A DNA stretch of 64,000 nucleotides from Sphingobacterium endophyticum (GTDB taxonomy: Bacteria > Bacteroidota > Bacteroidia > Sphingobacteriales > Sphingobacteriaceae): positions 1 to 64,000 of the forward strand of contig NZ_SMMI01000003.1 of assembly GCF_009733535.1 (NCBI RefSeq), written 5' to 3'. The notes below the pieces were generated by a model. That model had not been told where the DNA came from. It saw only the letters and a program-made list of their open reading frames with translations, and made no database searches. Positions 18,941 through 27,697 of this stretch are shown here, in pieces (the first letter of the stretch is position 1; each line of letters starts with the position of its first letter). The position numbers and the translations under genes are program-made.

Positions 18941-18996
18941 TTGTAGGTATACAAAGAAATTTTTGGTATTTATTTACCTTTAAATTTAAAATATAT

Positions 18997-19027
18997 AAAA
19001 GCTTGAGATAATATCTCAGGCTTTTTT
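18997..19027 (+). terminator. Terminator after nfu
   Basis: Stem AAAAGCTTGAGATA / TATCTCAGGCTTTT (18997-19025) followed by T residues. Confidence 0.75.
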
Positions 19028-19176
19028 ATTCAGTTCATTTTTCCCATTCCTAAACTTTTCTTTGTTTTTGCTCAAAAAACAGGGAAATGTTTATTAAATA
19101 ATTCAGTTTAAGGGTCTCTACTCCATTAAAAATCATTAACTTTAGCAGCAAAATAATCGAAATATTATACTTTAAA

Positions 19177-20025
19177 ATGAGTGCAGACATAAACAAACTT
19201 GAACAGATCGCTTCGCAGGTAAGAAGAGACATTGTTCGTATGGTGCATGCATGCCAATCGGGGCACCCAGGAGGATCATTGGGTTGTACTGACTATTTTG
19301 TGGCATTGTACTTCCACGCGATGAAAAATGACCCATCTTTCAACATGGATGGCATTGGTGAAGATATATTCTTCTTGTCAAACGGTCACATTTCTCCAGT
19401 TTTCTACAGTACGTTAGCGAGAGCGGGGTATTTCCCAGTGAGTGAACTAGCAACGTTTAGAAAAATCAATTCACGTCTTCAAGGACACCCTACTACGCAT
19501 GAACACCTTCCAGGAATCCGTATTGCTTCGGGATCATTAGGTCAAGGCTTATCGGTAGCACTTGGTGCAGCACAGGCTAAGAAGTTGAACAAAGACAACA
19601 ACTTAGTTTACGTATTGATGGGTGATGGCGAATTGCAAGAGGGACAAGTTTGGGAAGCAGCTATGTATGCTCCACATAATAAAGTAGACAATATCATCGC
19701 CGCAATTGATTATAACCGTGCGCAAATTGATGGTTCAACAGACGAGGTTTTGTCGTTAGGGAACCTACGTGCGAAATGGGAAGCATTTGGCTGGGATGTA
19801 TTAGAGGTTGACAATGGAAATGACATGGCATCGGTAGTTGCCGGACTTGACGAGGCAAAGACTCGTACAGGAAAAGGAAAACCGGTTATTATATTATTGC
19901 ATACTGAGATGGGATCAGGTGTTGATTTCATGATGGGATCGCATAAATGGCACGGTGTTGCTCCAAATGATGAGCAATTAGAATCTGCTTTAAACCAAAT
20001 CCCTAGAACCATAGGCGATTATTAA
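19177..20025 (+). CDS. Transketolase, N-terminal (TPP-binding) subunit
   Basis: 282 residues covering only the first third to half of a transketolase. It has the substrate and cofactor features of the PP domain: CQSGHPGGSLGCTDY, LSNGHISPVFY, IASGSLGQGLSVALGAA and the TPP-Mg motif GDGELQEGQVWEAA...DYNRAQIDG. Transketolase moves two-carbon units between sugar phosphates in the pentose phosphate pathway. The C-terminal half is encoded separately 26 bases downstream, so the enzyme is a heteromer. A TAACTTTAG sequence near 19137 is a weak promoter candidate. Confidence 0.93.
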   Translation: MSADINKLEQIASQVRRDIVRMVHACQSGHPGGSLGCTDYFVALYFHAMKNDPSFNMDGIGEDIFFLSNGHISPVFYSTLARAGYFPVSELATFRKINSRLQGHPTTHEHLPGIRIASGSLGQGLSVALGAAQAKKLNKDNNLVYVLMGDGELQEGQVWEAAMYAPHNKVDNIIAAIDYNRAQIDGSTDEVLSLGNLRAKWEAFGWDVLEVDNGNDMASVVAGLDEAKTRTGKGKPVIILLHTEMGSGVDFMMGSHKWHGVAPNDEQLESALNQIPRTIGDY

Positions 20026-20051
20026 TCTTATTTTAGACGTTAGTATACATA

Positions 20052-21005
20052 ATGAAAAAATATACATACACAGAATCAAAAGATACACGTTCAGGTTTCG
20101 GAGCTGGTTTATTAGAAGCTGGTCAAAAAAATGAGAATGTTGTAGCTTTATGTGCTGACTTAATCGGTTCATTAAAAATGAACGACTTTATCAAAGCATA
20201 CCCTGAGCGTTTTTTCCAGATTGGTATTGCGGAAGCAAACATGATGGGTATTGCAGCAGGTCTAACCATTGGTGGTAAAATTCCTTTTACAGGAACGTTT
20301 GCTAATTTTTCAACAGGTCGTGTTTATGACCAAATCCGTCAATCCATTGCATATTCTGGTAAGAATGTTAAGATTTGTGCTTCACATGCTGGATTAACCT
20401 TAGGGGAAGATGGTGCAACGCATCAGATTTTAGAGGATATCGGATTGATGAAGATGTTACCAGGCATGACGGTAATTAATCCATGTGATTATAACCAAAC
20501 AAAAGCGGCAACAATTGCGTTAGTAGACCATGAGGGGCCTGTTTACTTACGTTTCGGCCGTCCGGTAGTTCCTAACTTCACTCCTGCTGATCAAAAATTC
20601 GAAATTGGTAAGGCAATAATGTTGAATGAAGGTACTGATGTTACTATCATCGCTACGGGACACTTAGTTTGGGAAGCAATCCAAGCAGGTGAGGAATTGG
20701 AGAAATTAGGCATCAATGCTGAAATCATCAATATCCATACGATTAAACCATTGGATGAAGAAGCCGTATTAAAGTCTGTAACGAAGACTGGATGTGTTGT
20801 AACAGCAGAAGAACACAACCGTTTAGGAGGACTTGGTGACAGTGTGGCCCAATTATTGGCGAAGAAATTACCAACACCACAAGAGTATGTTGCGGTAGAC
20901 GATAGCTTTGGCGAATCGGGTACTCCAGCGCAATTGATGGAAAAATACGGTTTAAATGCTGCAAATATTGTAAACGCAGTACGTAAAGTAATTACAAGAA
21001 AATAA
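20052..21005 (+). CDS. Transketolase, C-terminal (pyrimidine-binding) subunit
   Basis: 317 residues with the Pyr domain (RSGFGAGLLEAGQKNENVVALCADL, RFFQIGIAEANMMGIAAGLTIGGKIPF, with Glu in GIAEAN for TPP activation) and the C-terminal regulatory domain (TDVTIIATGHLVWEAI, EEHNRLGGLGDSVAQLL). It completes the split transketolase. The ECF sigma factor gene starts only six bases after its stop, so the sigma operon may be read through from the transketolase promoter. Confidence 0.93.
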   Translation: MKKYTYTESKDTRSGFGAGLLEAGQKNENVVALCADLIGSLKMNDFIKAYPERFFQIGIAEANMMGIAAGLTIGGKIPFTGTFANFSTGRVYDQIRQSIAYSGKNVKICASHAGLTLGEDGATHQILEDIGLMKMLPGMTVINPCDYNQTKAATIALVDHEGPVYLRFGRPVVPNFTPADQKFEIGKAIMLNEGTDVTIIATGHLVWEAIQAGEELEKLGINAEIINIHTIKPLDEEAVLKSVTKTGCVVTAEEHNRLGGLGDSVAQLLAKKLPTPQEYVAVDDSFGESGTPAQLMEKYGLNAANIVNAVRKVITRK

Positions 21006-21011
21006 CAATCT

Positions 21012-21557
21012 ATGGAAGATTCCCTGATAATAGCAAAGTTTGCGGATGAGAAAACTCGAGAAGAGGCATTCCGTTTACTGCTAAAAAAATATCAGCAAAA
21101 GATTTATTGGCATGTAAGGCGTATGGTTATAGACCACGATGATGCTGATGATGTTGTACAAGATATCTTTATCAAAGTATGGCGTAATCTTGAGAAATTC
21201 AGGGAAGATTCTCAGTTATATACATGGTTGTACCGCATTGCTACCAATGAGTGTATAACCTTTTTGAATAAGAAAAAACAAAAGCAGAGTGTTTCATTAG
21301 ATGATGAAAACTCTGCTTATTTATCTGATTCGTTAGCCGATGGGGCATACTTTAACGGCGACAAGGCTCAGATGAAATTACAGCAGGCATTATTAACCTT
21401 GCCTGACAAACAGCGGTTGGTCTTTAACATGAAATATTTCGAAGACATGAAATATGAAGAAATATCAGAAGTGTTGGGAACGAGCGTAGGAGCATTAAAA
21501 GCTTCATACCATTTAGCAGTTAAAAAAATAGAGAACTTTTTTGCCTCAAACGATTAA
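21012..21557 (+). CDS. ECF-type RNA polymerase sigma factor
   Basis: 181 residues. Region 2 is at about 22-95 (YQQKIYWHVRRMVIDHDDADDVVQDIFIKVWRNLEKFREDSQLYTWLYRIATNE), region 4 at about 125-178 (LLTLPDKQRLVFNMKYFEDMKYEEISEVLGTSVGALKASYHLAVKKIE) with a helix-turn-helix. There is no region 1 or 3, as expected for ECF sigma. The next gene encodes a one-span membrane protein in the position of an anti-sigma factor, and the third gene a Spy-like periplasmic protein. Targets are unknown. The short link to the transketolase subunit is notable. Confidence 0.93.
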   Translation: MEDSLIIAKFADEKTREEAFRLLLKKYQQKIYWHVRRMVIDHDDADDVVQDIFIKVWRNLEKFREDSQLYTWLYRIATNECITFLNKKKQKQSVSLDDENSAYLSDSLADGAYFNGDKAQMKLQQALLTLPDKQRLVFNMKYFEDMKYEEISEVLGTSVGALKASYHLAVKKIENFFASND

Positions 21558-21591
21558 ACCTTTTGGAGTAAAAACTATCTATTATGGTACT

Positions 21592-22527
21592 ATGAAAGAA
21601 AATAACACATATTACGAAAATTTAGGAGACAACCAACTACCTAACTCGTTGCGTGTCAACCCTTTCATTGTACCTGAAAATTACTTTGAAAAGCTAGCCG
21701 AAAGGAGCCTATTCTTTGCGAAACTTGATCAGATTTCAGACACAGGAAAAATTGGTTTGAGCACTCCGAAAGGATTCTTTGAAGAACAAGAATCCCAATT
21801 GTTAGGTCAGATAAAGATCGATCAATTCCAGAGTGTTGACAGTTTTACTGTTCCTGAGCAATACTTTGATCAGATGAGCGAACAGATTCTTGCCCAAGTC
21901 CAAATCGATGGAATCAAGGAAATGGAAGAAACGGAAGTTCCAGCTGGTTACTTTGAAAACTTGACTAATCGCATTCTGAATAGAATTGAAGAAGAAGAGT
22001 TATCGCTAGAGATAGCAGAACCAGGGTTTACAGTTCCTGAAGGATATTTTGAAGATGCTGATAATCAAATCATGGCTTCCATTTATTCTGAAGAGCTTAA
22101 ATCTCATGTTCAAACAGAAGGATTTGAAGTTCCGGCAGGATACTTTGAAAATATGTCCAATGCTATTTTAGACAAAGTTCAGGACAAGAAGGTTATTCAA
22201 TTGCCTTCACGTGATGAGTCTAAAACTTCAGATTCTAGAAAGAAAGGGAAAGTCTATGCTTGGTTGACCTCCGCAGCGGCAGCATGTGTTGCAGCTGTAA
22301 TAGGAGTATCTGTTTATAATTCAGATAATAATCAACCGATGCAAACGGAAAAGCTGTCGTTGAATGAAATCCCAGAGGATGAAATCATCAACTACCTTTC
22401 CAATTACAGTGATGCTTCTGATCTAGAATACTATGCAGAGTATATCTATCAACCAGAAGAATCAAAAGGTGTAGGTTCGGGGATTGATGAGGAAGTTTTA
22501 GAAGATTACTTAAATTATACATTATAA
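21592..22527 (+). CDS. VPxGYFE-repeat single-span membrane protein, candidate anti-sigma factor
   Basis: 311 residues from the ATG at 21592; a TTG at 21541 in frame overlaps the sigma gene and is less likely. The cytoplasmic part carries six copies of a roughly 20-residue unit with core V/T-P-x-x-Y/F-F-E/D followed by a short helix ending in a hydrophobic pair (cores near residues 28, 59, 88, 117, 149 and 180, for example VPAGYFENLTNRILNRI). A membrane helix spans about 222-242 and an acidic extracytoplasmic tail of about 70 residues follows. No zinc anti-sigma motif is visible. Position between an ECF sigma factor and a Spy-like protein suggests sigma control; the repeat function is unknown. 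Confidence 0.75.
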   Translation: MKENNTYYENLGDNQLPNSLRVNPFIVPENYFEKLAERSLFFAKLDQISDTGKIGLSTPKGFFEEQESQLLGQIKIDQFQSVDSFTVPEQYFDQMSEQILAQVQIDGIKEMEETEVPAGYFENLTNRILNRIEEEELSLEIAEPGFTVPEGYFEDADNQIMASIYSEELKSHVQTEGFEVPAGYFENMSNAILDKVQDKKVIQLPSRDESKTSDSRKKGKVYAWLTSAAAACVAAVIGVSVYNSDNNQPMQTEKLSLNEIPEDEIINYLSNYSDASDLEYYAEYIYQPEESKGVGSGIDEEVLEDYLNYTL

Positions 22528-22958
22528 TGATTCGTTTAAAACATATTATTTCAACGCTTAGTTTGATTTTGATAGCTTGTTTTGTTGCGAATGGACAGTC
22601 TCGTCAAGAAAGGTTTGAAGCCATTGAGAGCCAAAAGGCTGCTTATATAACCAAACAGTTGAGATTAACTCCAACAGAAGCACAGAAGTTCTTTCCTCTA
22701 TACTATGAGTATTCGAAAGAGATAAGGAATGTCAAGTCAAAGAAATCAAGGGGCAACCAAAAGGTAGATTCCAGAGGCAACTCCTTTAGACCGGGCAATG
22801 ATGTAATTGAATTTGACGCTCAGGAGGTAGACATCAAGAAAAAATACCGGGCAAGATTTGCCGATGTCGTAGGTCAGTCCCGCGCATCCCAATTCTTCTC
22901 CGTCGAACAAGAATTTATAGAATTGCTGTACAAAGAACTTAACAGCAGAAGACATTAA
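22527..22958 (+). CDS. Spy/CpxP-like periplasmic protein of the ECF operon
   Basis: 143 residues with a signal peptide (residues 1-23, LIACFVANGQ). The mature part is helical: RQERFEAIESQKAAYITKQLRLTPTEAQKFFPLYYEYSKEIRN, which is the LTxxQ-like pattern (here LTPTEAQKF) of Spy/CpxP/ZraP stress-sensor proteins. Its start codon overlaps the stop of the membrane protein (ATAATGA), so translation is coupled. A basic linker of about residues 66-85 follows. The role as a periplasmic sensor feeding the sigma system is inferred from the family and operon. Confidence 0.75.
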   Translation: MIRLKHIISTLSLILIACFVANGQSRQERFEAIESQKAAYITKQLRLTPTEAQKFFPLYYEYSKEIRNVKSKKSRGNQKVDSRGNSFRPGNDVIEFDAQEVDIKKKYRARFADVVGQSRASQFFSVEQEFIELLYKELNSRRH

Positions 22959-22961
22959 GGA

Positions 22962-22995
22962 AAGAAGCTCTAATTTTTGAGCTTCTTTTTTTGTT
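22962..22995 (+). terminator. Terminator after ECF operon, overlapping the next promoter
   Basis: Stem AAGAAGCTC / GAGCTTCTT (22962-22987) followed by T6-7. Confidence 0.85.
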
Positions 22996-23009
22996 TATAC
23001 CTATCTTTG
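22977..23009 (+). promoter_or_regulatory. Promoter of the aminotransferase gene
   Basis: TTG (22977-22979), 22 bases, TATCTTTG (23002-23009). The -7 element ends eight bases before the ATG at 23017, so the mRNA should be leaderless or nearly so. The TTG lies in the hairpin of the preceding terminator. Confidence 0.55.
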
Positions 23010-23016
23010 TCCCATC

Positions 23017-24204
23017 ATGATAAGTAATAGAGAACTTTTTCTAAAAAACACTGCACAAACATCCGATTCCCCCCGATTACTAGAAATTGACCGTGCCGAA
23101 GGTGTTTACCTTTATGGTCCAAATGGCGAGAAATACATCGATTTAGTTTCTGGGTTCAATGTGAGTAATATCGGACATAGACATCCCAAAGTTTTAAAAG
23201 CAATACAAGATCAACTGGATCGTTTTATGCACGTCACAGTATATGGCGAATTTGTTCAGGCACCACAGGTTCAATTTGCAACTGAGCTATTAGAGGTATT
23301 ACCAAAAACATTTGAGTCGGTTTATTTTACAAACTCAGGGGCAGAAGCCGTTGAAGGATCCATGAAGGTTGCTAAAAAATATACGGGTCGTCGTGAAATT
23401 ATAGCTGCAAGGCATGCCTATCATGGCAGTACCCAAGGTGCATTAAGTTTGATTGGGAATGAAGAATATCGAGAAGCCTACGCTCCATTATTGCCTGAAA
23501 TATCGTTTATCGATTACAATCAACTCAGCGATCTAGATAAAATCACCGATAAAACCGCAGCAGTAATTGTTGAGGCTATTCAGGGAGAAGCAGGCGTGCG
23601 TGTACCTGATAAAGAATACATGCAAGCATTGCGAAGGAAGTGTACAGAAGTTGGAGCTCTTCTCATTTTTGATGAAATTCAAACAGGCTTTGGAAGAACC
23701 GGAAAACTATTTGCATTTGAACATTTCGATATTGTTCCAGATATTTTAATGTCAGCCAAAGGGATTGGTGGTGGAATGCCTTTAGGCGCCTTTGTTACTC
23801 CCAAGGAAATGATGGATGTGATTAAGGCAAATCCAATGCTTGGCCATATTACAACTTTCGGTGGTCATCCCGTAAGCTGTGCTGCTGCCAGAGCATCCCT
23901 TCAGGTTATCCAAGAAAATAATTTAGTCCAAGAAGTAGATCAAAAAGCAGATTTGTTCAGGAAAGAACTAGATATTCCGCAAATTAAGGAAATCCGTGGT
24001 TTAGGATTAATGATGTGCTTACAGCTTGAGAATTTTGATCAAGTTTATCAAGTGAGTAATTATTGTGCCAGTCAGGGGTTGATTATCGATTGGTACCTGC
24101 ATTGCGAAACGGCATTAAGAATTGCTCCACCATTGACCATTACAGAGGAAGAAATCCTAAAATCCTGCAAAATAATCAAGGAAGGAATTGCCAAATTCTG
24201 TTAG
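23017..24204 (+). CDS. Class III PLP-dependent aminotransferase
   Basis: 395 residues, fold type I, of the acetylornithine/GABA/ornithine aminotransferase group: FTNSGAEAVEGSMKVAKKYTGR, ARHAYHGSTQGALSLIG, IVEAIQGEAGVRVPD, LLIFDEIQTGFGRTGKLFAFEH and the PLP Lys in SAKGIGGGMPLGAF near residue 247. The amino donor or acceptor cannot be read from the sequence; no arginine-biosynthesis genes are near. The downstream GDSL hydrolase is close (43 bases), so the two may be co-transcribed. Confidence 0.9.
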   Translation: MISNRELFLKNTAQTSDSPRLLEIDRAEGVYLYGPNGEKYIDLVSGFNVSNIGHRHPKVLKAIQDQLDRFMHVTVYGEFVQAPQVQFATELLEVLPKTFESVYFTNSGAEAVEGSMKVAKKYTGRREIIAARHAYHGSTQGALSLIGNEEYREAYAPLLPEISFIDYNQLSDLDKITDKTAAVIVEAIQGEAGVRVPDKEYMQALRRKCTEVGALLIFDEIQTGFGRTGKLFAFEHFDIVPDILMSAKGIGGGMPLGAFVTPKEMMDVIKANPMLGHITTFGGHPVSCAAARASLQVIQENNLVQEVDQKADLFRKELDIPQIKEIRGLGLMMCLQLENFDQVYQVSNYCASQGLIIDWYLHCETALRIAPPLTITEEEILKSCKIIKEGIAKFC

Positions 24205-24247
24205 ATTAATTAAATTGCTAATACAATTTCAACCTATTAAAGCAAAA

Positions 24248-25003
24248 ATGGATAACAGAAGAGACTTTTTAAAGAAGAGCTTGTTGACACTAGGGGCAGC
24301 TGGCTTAGGAACTTCATTGGCAAATGCCATTGATTTTTCAACAGGTGCTAAGGCAAAATTAAGCATCAACCAAGGTGACGTTATATTATTTCAAGGCGAT
24401 TCGATTACGGATGCAGGAAGGAACAAAGAGAACCAGAATCCTAATGATGGTAATGCTTTTGGAAATGGATATGCTTTTATGGCTGCAAGTACACTCCTAA
24501 ACAAGCATGCGGATAAGAATCTAAAAATATACAATAGAGGTATCAGCGGAAACCGTGTACCAGATTTATTGAATCGTTGGCAAGAACAAGCTATCGACTT
24601 GAAGCCAAATATTTTGAGCATTATGATCGGAGTAAATGATTTTTGGAGAACGATGGACAGCGGTGCTAAGAATACTCCAGAAGATTATAAAGCACAGTAT
24701 AGGGAATTGTTAACAAAAACTAAGGCAGCTCTTCCAAATGTTAAGTTGATTATCATTGAACCTTTTGGCGTTAAAAATGTAAAGCACGTCACAGATGCAT
24801 GGTTTCCGGAGTTCCCGAAATATCAACTTGCAGCAAAGGAAATAGCACAGGAGTTTGGGGCAATTTTCTTACCCTATCAACAGACATTCGACCAGGGATT
24901 AAAAAGAAATAGTGATGGTGGATATTGGACAACAGACGGTGTTCACACCACCATGGCAGGAGCCAATTTAATGGCAGAAGCTTGGTTAAATTTGATAAAA
25001 TAA
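24248..25003 (+). CDS. SGNH/GDSL hydrolase, Tat-exported
   Basis: 251 residues from the ATG at 24248; an earlier in-frame start at 24188 overlaps the aminotransferase and would bury the signal. The N-terminus NRRDFLKKSLLTLGAAGLG is a twin-arginine signal. Catalytic blocks are complete: Ser52 in FQGDSITDAG, the oxyanion Gly/Asn in NRGISGNR and GVNDFW (Asn130), and Asp230/His233 in TTDGVHTT. This fits a periplasmic carbohydrate or lipid esterase of the rhamnogalacturonan-acetylesterase style; the substrate is unknown. The tatA gene in the same window supplies part of the export route. Confidence 0.88.
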   Translation: MDNRRDFLKKSLLTLGAAGLGTSLANAIDFSTGAKAKLSINQGDVILFQGDSITDAGRNKENQNPNDGNAFGNGYAFMAASTLLNKHADKNLKIYNRGISGNRVPDLLNRWQEQAIDLKPNILSIMIGVNDFWRTMDSGAKNTPEDYKAQYRELLTKTKAALPNVKLIIIEPFGVKNVKHVTDAWFPEFPKYQLAAKEIAQEFGAIFLPYQQTFDQGLKRNSDGGYWTTDGVHTTMAGANLMAEAWLNLIK

Positions 25004-25007
25004 AATA

Positions 25008-25046
25008 AAAAATCCCTTAGTTATTAACCTAAGGGATTTTTTTATA
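25008..25046 (+). terminator. Bidirectional terminator between convergent genes
   Basis: Perfect stem AAAAATCCCTTAG / CTAAGGGATTTTT (25008-25041), T-rich on both sides; serves the GDSL gene and probably the leftward methyltransferase gene. Confidence 0.85.
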
Positions 25047-25069
25047 AATCTTACTATTCAAGAATTAGC

Positions 25070-26254
25070 TTAAACCACTCTTACCAGCAAACCTTTCAAG
25101 TACTCACCTTCGGGGAAGGAAGCTCTCACAGGATGATCTTCAGGTTGACAGAATTGATAGATGAATTGGATTTCTTTACCAGCATCCAAGGCAGCCCATG
25201 CAAGAACTTGTTTGAAAGTGTCGATATCCATAGCGCCGGAACAGGAAAAAGTCGCCAAGAGACCGCCGCTGTTTAACAGCATCAATCCCCTTCGGTTAAG
25301 ATCTTTATAAGCCCGAGAAGCTTTTTCTAAAGCTGCCCTAGAAGGAGCATATTTTGGAGGATCTAACACGATGACATCAAACCTCTCCCCCTTCTCACCT
25401 AATTCACGCAAGTATTTATTGACATCCGATTGAACCGCAATATGCTTACCGCTATCGAAGCCATTATTCTTTACATTATTTATTAAAGTTTCGATCGCCA
25501 ATCCTGAACTATCAACCGAGGTTACAGAGCTCGCCCCTTCGCGGAAAGCGTTTAATGTAAATCCACCAGAATAACAAAAACAGTCCAATACCGACTTATC
25601 TTTTACATATCTAGCTGTAATTGCTCTATTCTCTCGTTGATCACAATAGAATCCCGATTTTTGACCTTCCGCTATATTCACTTGATAATGTATTCCATTC
25701 TCGATCACATCGACAAATTCCGGTGGCATATCGCCAAATAGTTTTCCATTGGTATCAGGAAGACCTTCATATTCCCTAGATTTCAGATCACTGCGTTCAT
25801 ATATTCCCTTTGGATTCAAAAGCTGAACCAATTGCTCTATCAAAATATCCTTTACTTTTTCAATCCCAGCAGAATGAACCTGAATAGAAATGAAATCTGC
25901 ATATTTATCAGCAATTAGTCCTGGAAGGAAATCTGCCTCGGCGAAGATTAATCGGACAGTATTGTTCTGTTCAGTCAATAAAGGCATTCTATTTTGAACT
26001 GCCTTTCCAACTCGATTTCGCCACCACTGTTCATCAATTTCATTACGAGGATCCCATTCTAGCAGTCTTACAGCAACCCTAGAATTACCATTGTACATTC
26101 CGTAGGCAATAAATTCATCTTCTATATTATAAACAGAAACGATATCACCATTCTGAGGTTTCCCCATTACCGATGAAATGGCACCAGAAAAAACCCAAGG
26201 GTGTAATTGCCAAGCAGCTTTATCCTTTCCTCTATTCAGGATTATTTTATTCAT
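25070..26254 (-). CDS. Class I SAM-dependent rRNA methyltransferase, RlmI-like
   Basis: 394 residues from the ATG at 26254 (MNKIILNRGKDKAAWQLHPWVFSGAI); an upstream in-frame start at 26299 would add a hydrophobic stretch not found in the family. Residues 1-75 form a PUA RNA-binding domain, then an EEHEH linker domain, then a Rossmann methyltransferase with SVLDCFCYSGGFTLNAFREGA (SAM site), IVLDPPKYAPS (catalytic DPPK) and ATFSCSGAMD with the catalytic Cys. RlmI methylates a cytosine C5 in 23S rRNA; the exact base is inferred from the family. Confidence 0.9.
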   Translation of the reverse strand: MNKIILNRGKDKAAWQLHPWVFSGAISSVMGKPQNGDIVSVYNIEDEFIAYGMYNGNSRVAVRLLEWDPRNEIDEQWWRNRVGKAVQNRMPLLTEQNNTVRLIFAEADFLPGLIADKYADFISIQVHSAGIEKVKDILIEQLVQLLNPKGIYERSDLKSREYEGLPDTNGKLFGDMPPEFVDVIENGIHYQVNIAEGQKSGFYCDQRENRAITARYVKDKSVLDCFCYSGGFTLNAFREGASSVTSVDSSGLAIETLINNVKNNGFDSGKHIAVQSDVNKYLRELGEKGERFDVIVLDPPKYAPSRAALEKASRAYKDLNRRGLMLLNSGGLLATFSCSGAMDIDTFKQVLAWAALDAGKEIQFIYQFCQPEDHPVRASFPEGEYLKGLLVRVV

Positions 26255-26312
26255 GAATGCAAAAATAAATAGAATTGAAAGAAAATAATTCATCCCCAAA
26301 TAAAAAAATGAA

Positions 26313-26345
26313 TAAAAAAGGCAGAACCATAATATTCTGCCTTTT
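26313..26345 (-). terminator. Terminator of the thr operon
   Basis: Stem AAAAGGCAGAA / TTCTGCCTTTT (26316-26345), T tract on the minus strand, 30 bases after the thrC stop. Confidence 0.8.
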
Positions 26346-26374
26346 ATTCTAATTAGATTACTTTAAGGATTTGT

Positions 26375-27682
26375 CTAATTATTCTTGATCAAATATTCTT
26401 TAAATGTTGCATAATCGACATTCATTGCCTCGGCAAGTTTTGGTTTTCCCTGTAGTTTTTCTGCTCCTTCAGGCAGTTTAACATCTTTGAAGACCTCTGA
26501 ATCAATAGCTTCAGAAAATTTGCAAGGATGGGCTGTTGAAAGAAATACGGAAGCATATTCTCCAGGATGTTCATTGCGGTATGCTTCAGAAGCTAGGTAG
26601 GCAATAGCAGTATGTGGACAAGCAACGTATTTATAGTTGTCATAGAGTTCCTTCATTCCATTGACTGTTTCCTCATCATTATAGGTGTATGAGGTCACTA
26701 CCGATTTTAATTCCTCTAGGTTGTTGTGAAACAAGTCTTGGATTCTGACCCAATTACTAGGGTTTCCAACATCCATAGCATTTGCTAATGTTTGGACAGA
26801 CGATTTGGGTTCATATTTGCCAGAATTTAGAAAGCGCGGAACGGTATCATTCACATTTGTTCCGGCAACAAAATGTTCGACAGGCAATCCCATTCTATAA
26901 GCCAACAGTCCTGCACCAATATTTCCAAAGTTCCCGCTTGGTACAGTAAAAACAACTTCATTGATCCCCTGAGCTTTTAATTGGGCATAAGCCCAAAAGT
27001 AATAGAAAGTCTGAGGAATAAGTCTTGCGATATTTATTGAATTGGCAGAGGTTAAACGAAGTTCCTTATTCAATTCAGGATCATTAAAAGCTTGCTTTAC
27101 CAATGCCTGGCAATCATCAAATGTACCGTCAATCTCAATCGCTCGGATATTCCGACCATTGGTTGTTAATTGCTCTTCTTGAACTTTTGACACCTTACCC
27201 TTCGGATAAAGGATGGTTACACGGGTTCCTTCAACCCCTAAAAAACCTAAAGCAACAGCACCACCAGTATCACCAGAAGTAGCAACCAATACGTCTAAAA
27301 GCTTATCTCCTTGCTTAGAAAAATAACCCATCACTCGACTCATGAACCTTGCCCCGAAGTCTTTGAAGGCATATGATGGGCCATGGAATAATTCCAGGAC
27401 GGCAGTATCTGCACTAAGGAATTTCAATGGAGCATCAAAATTAATAGCATCATTGATTAATTTCTTCAAATCTGCTTCTGGAATATCCTTCCCGATTATT
27501 GCATTGGCAATTTGAAAGGCAATCTCCTGAAAGGAGTATTGTTGAATATTCTTGAGGAAATAAGGGGCTAATTGAGGAATTTCCTCAGGCATATATAATC
27601 CTTTGTCTTGAGGCAATGAATTGAACACCGCCTCTTGAAAAGAAACTCGTAAATCTTTATTATTTGTACTATAAAATTGCAT
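26375..27682 (-). CDS. thrC: Threonine synthase
   Basis: 435 residues, PLP-dependent, converting O-phosphohomoserine to threonine. It is the longer, ThrC class with an N-terminal cap (MQFYSTNNKDLRVSFQEAVFNSLPQDKGLYMPE). The PLP Lys is in HGPSYAFKDFGARFM (about residue 107); the phosphate loop and substrate parts are VATSGDTGGAVALGFLG and FTVPSGNFGNIGAGLLAYRMG. Last gene of the operon, 15 bases after thrB. Confidence 0.96.
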   Translation of the reverse strand: MQFYSTNNKDLRVSFQEAVFNSLPQDKGLYMPEEIPQLAPYFLKNIQQYSFQEIAFQIANAIIGKDIPEADLKKLINDAINFDAPLKFLSADTAVLELFHGPSYAFKDFGARFMSRVMGYFSKQGDKLLDVLVATSGDTGGAVALGFLGVEGTRVTILYPKGKVSKVQEEQLTTNGRNIRAIEIDGTFDDCQALVKQAFNDPELNKELRLTSANSINIARLIPQTFYYFWAYAQLKAQGINEVVFTVPSGNFGNIGAGLLAYRMGLPVEHFVAGTNVNDTVPRFLNSGKYEPKSSVQTLANAMDVGNPSNWVRIQDLFHNNLEELKSVVTSYTYNDEETVNGMKELYDNYKYVACPHTAIAYLASEAYRNEHPGEYASVFLSTAHPCKFSEAIDSEVFKDVKLPEGAEKLQGKPKLAEAMNVDYATFKEYLIKNN

Positions 27683-27697
27683 AGTGTTAAGTTTAGA

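Noticed and set aside
21541..21591. TTG start for the VPxGYFE-repeat protein overlapping the sigma gene
   Set aside because: The ATG at 21592 gives a normal start and avoids the overlap; the extra residues show no conserved feature.
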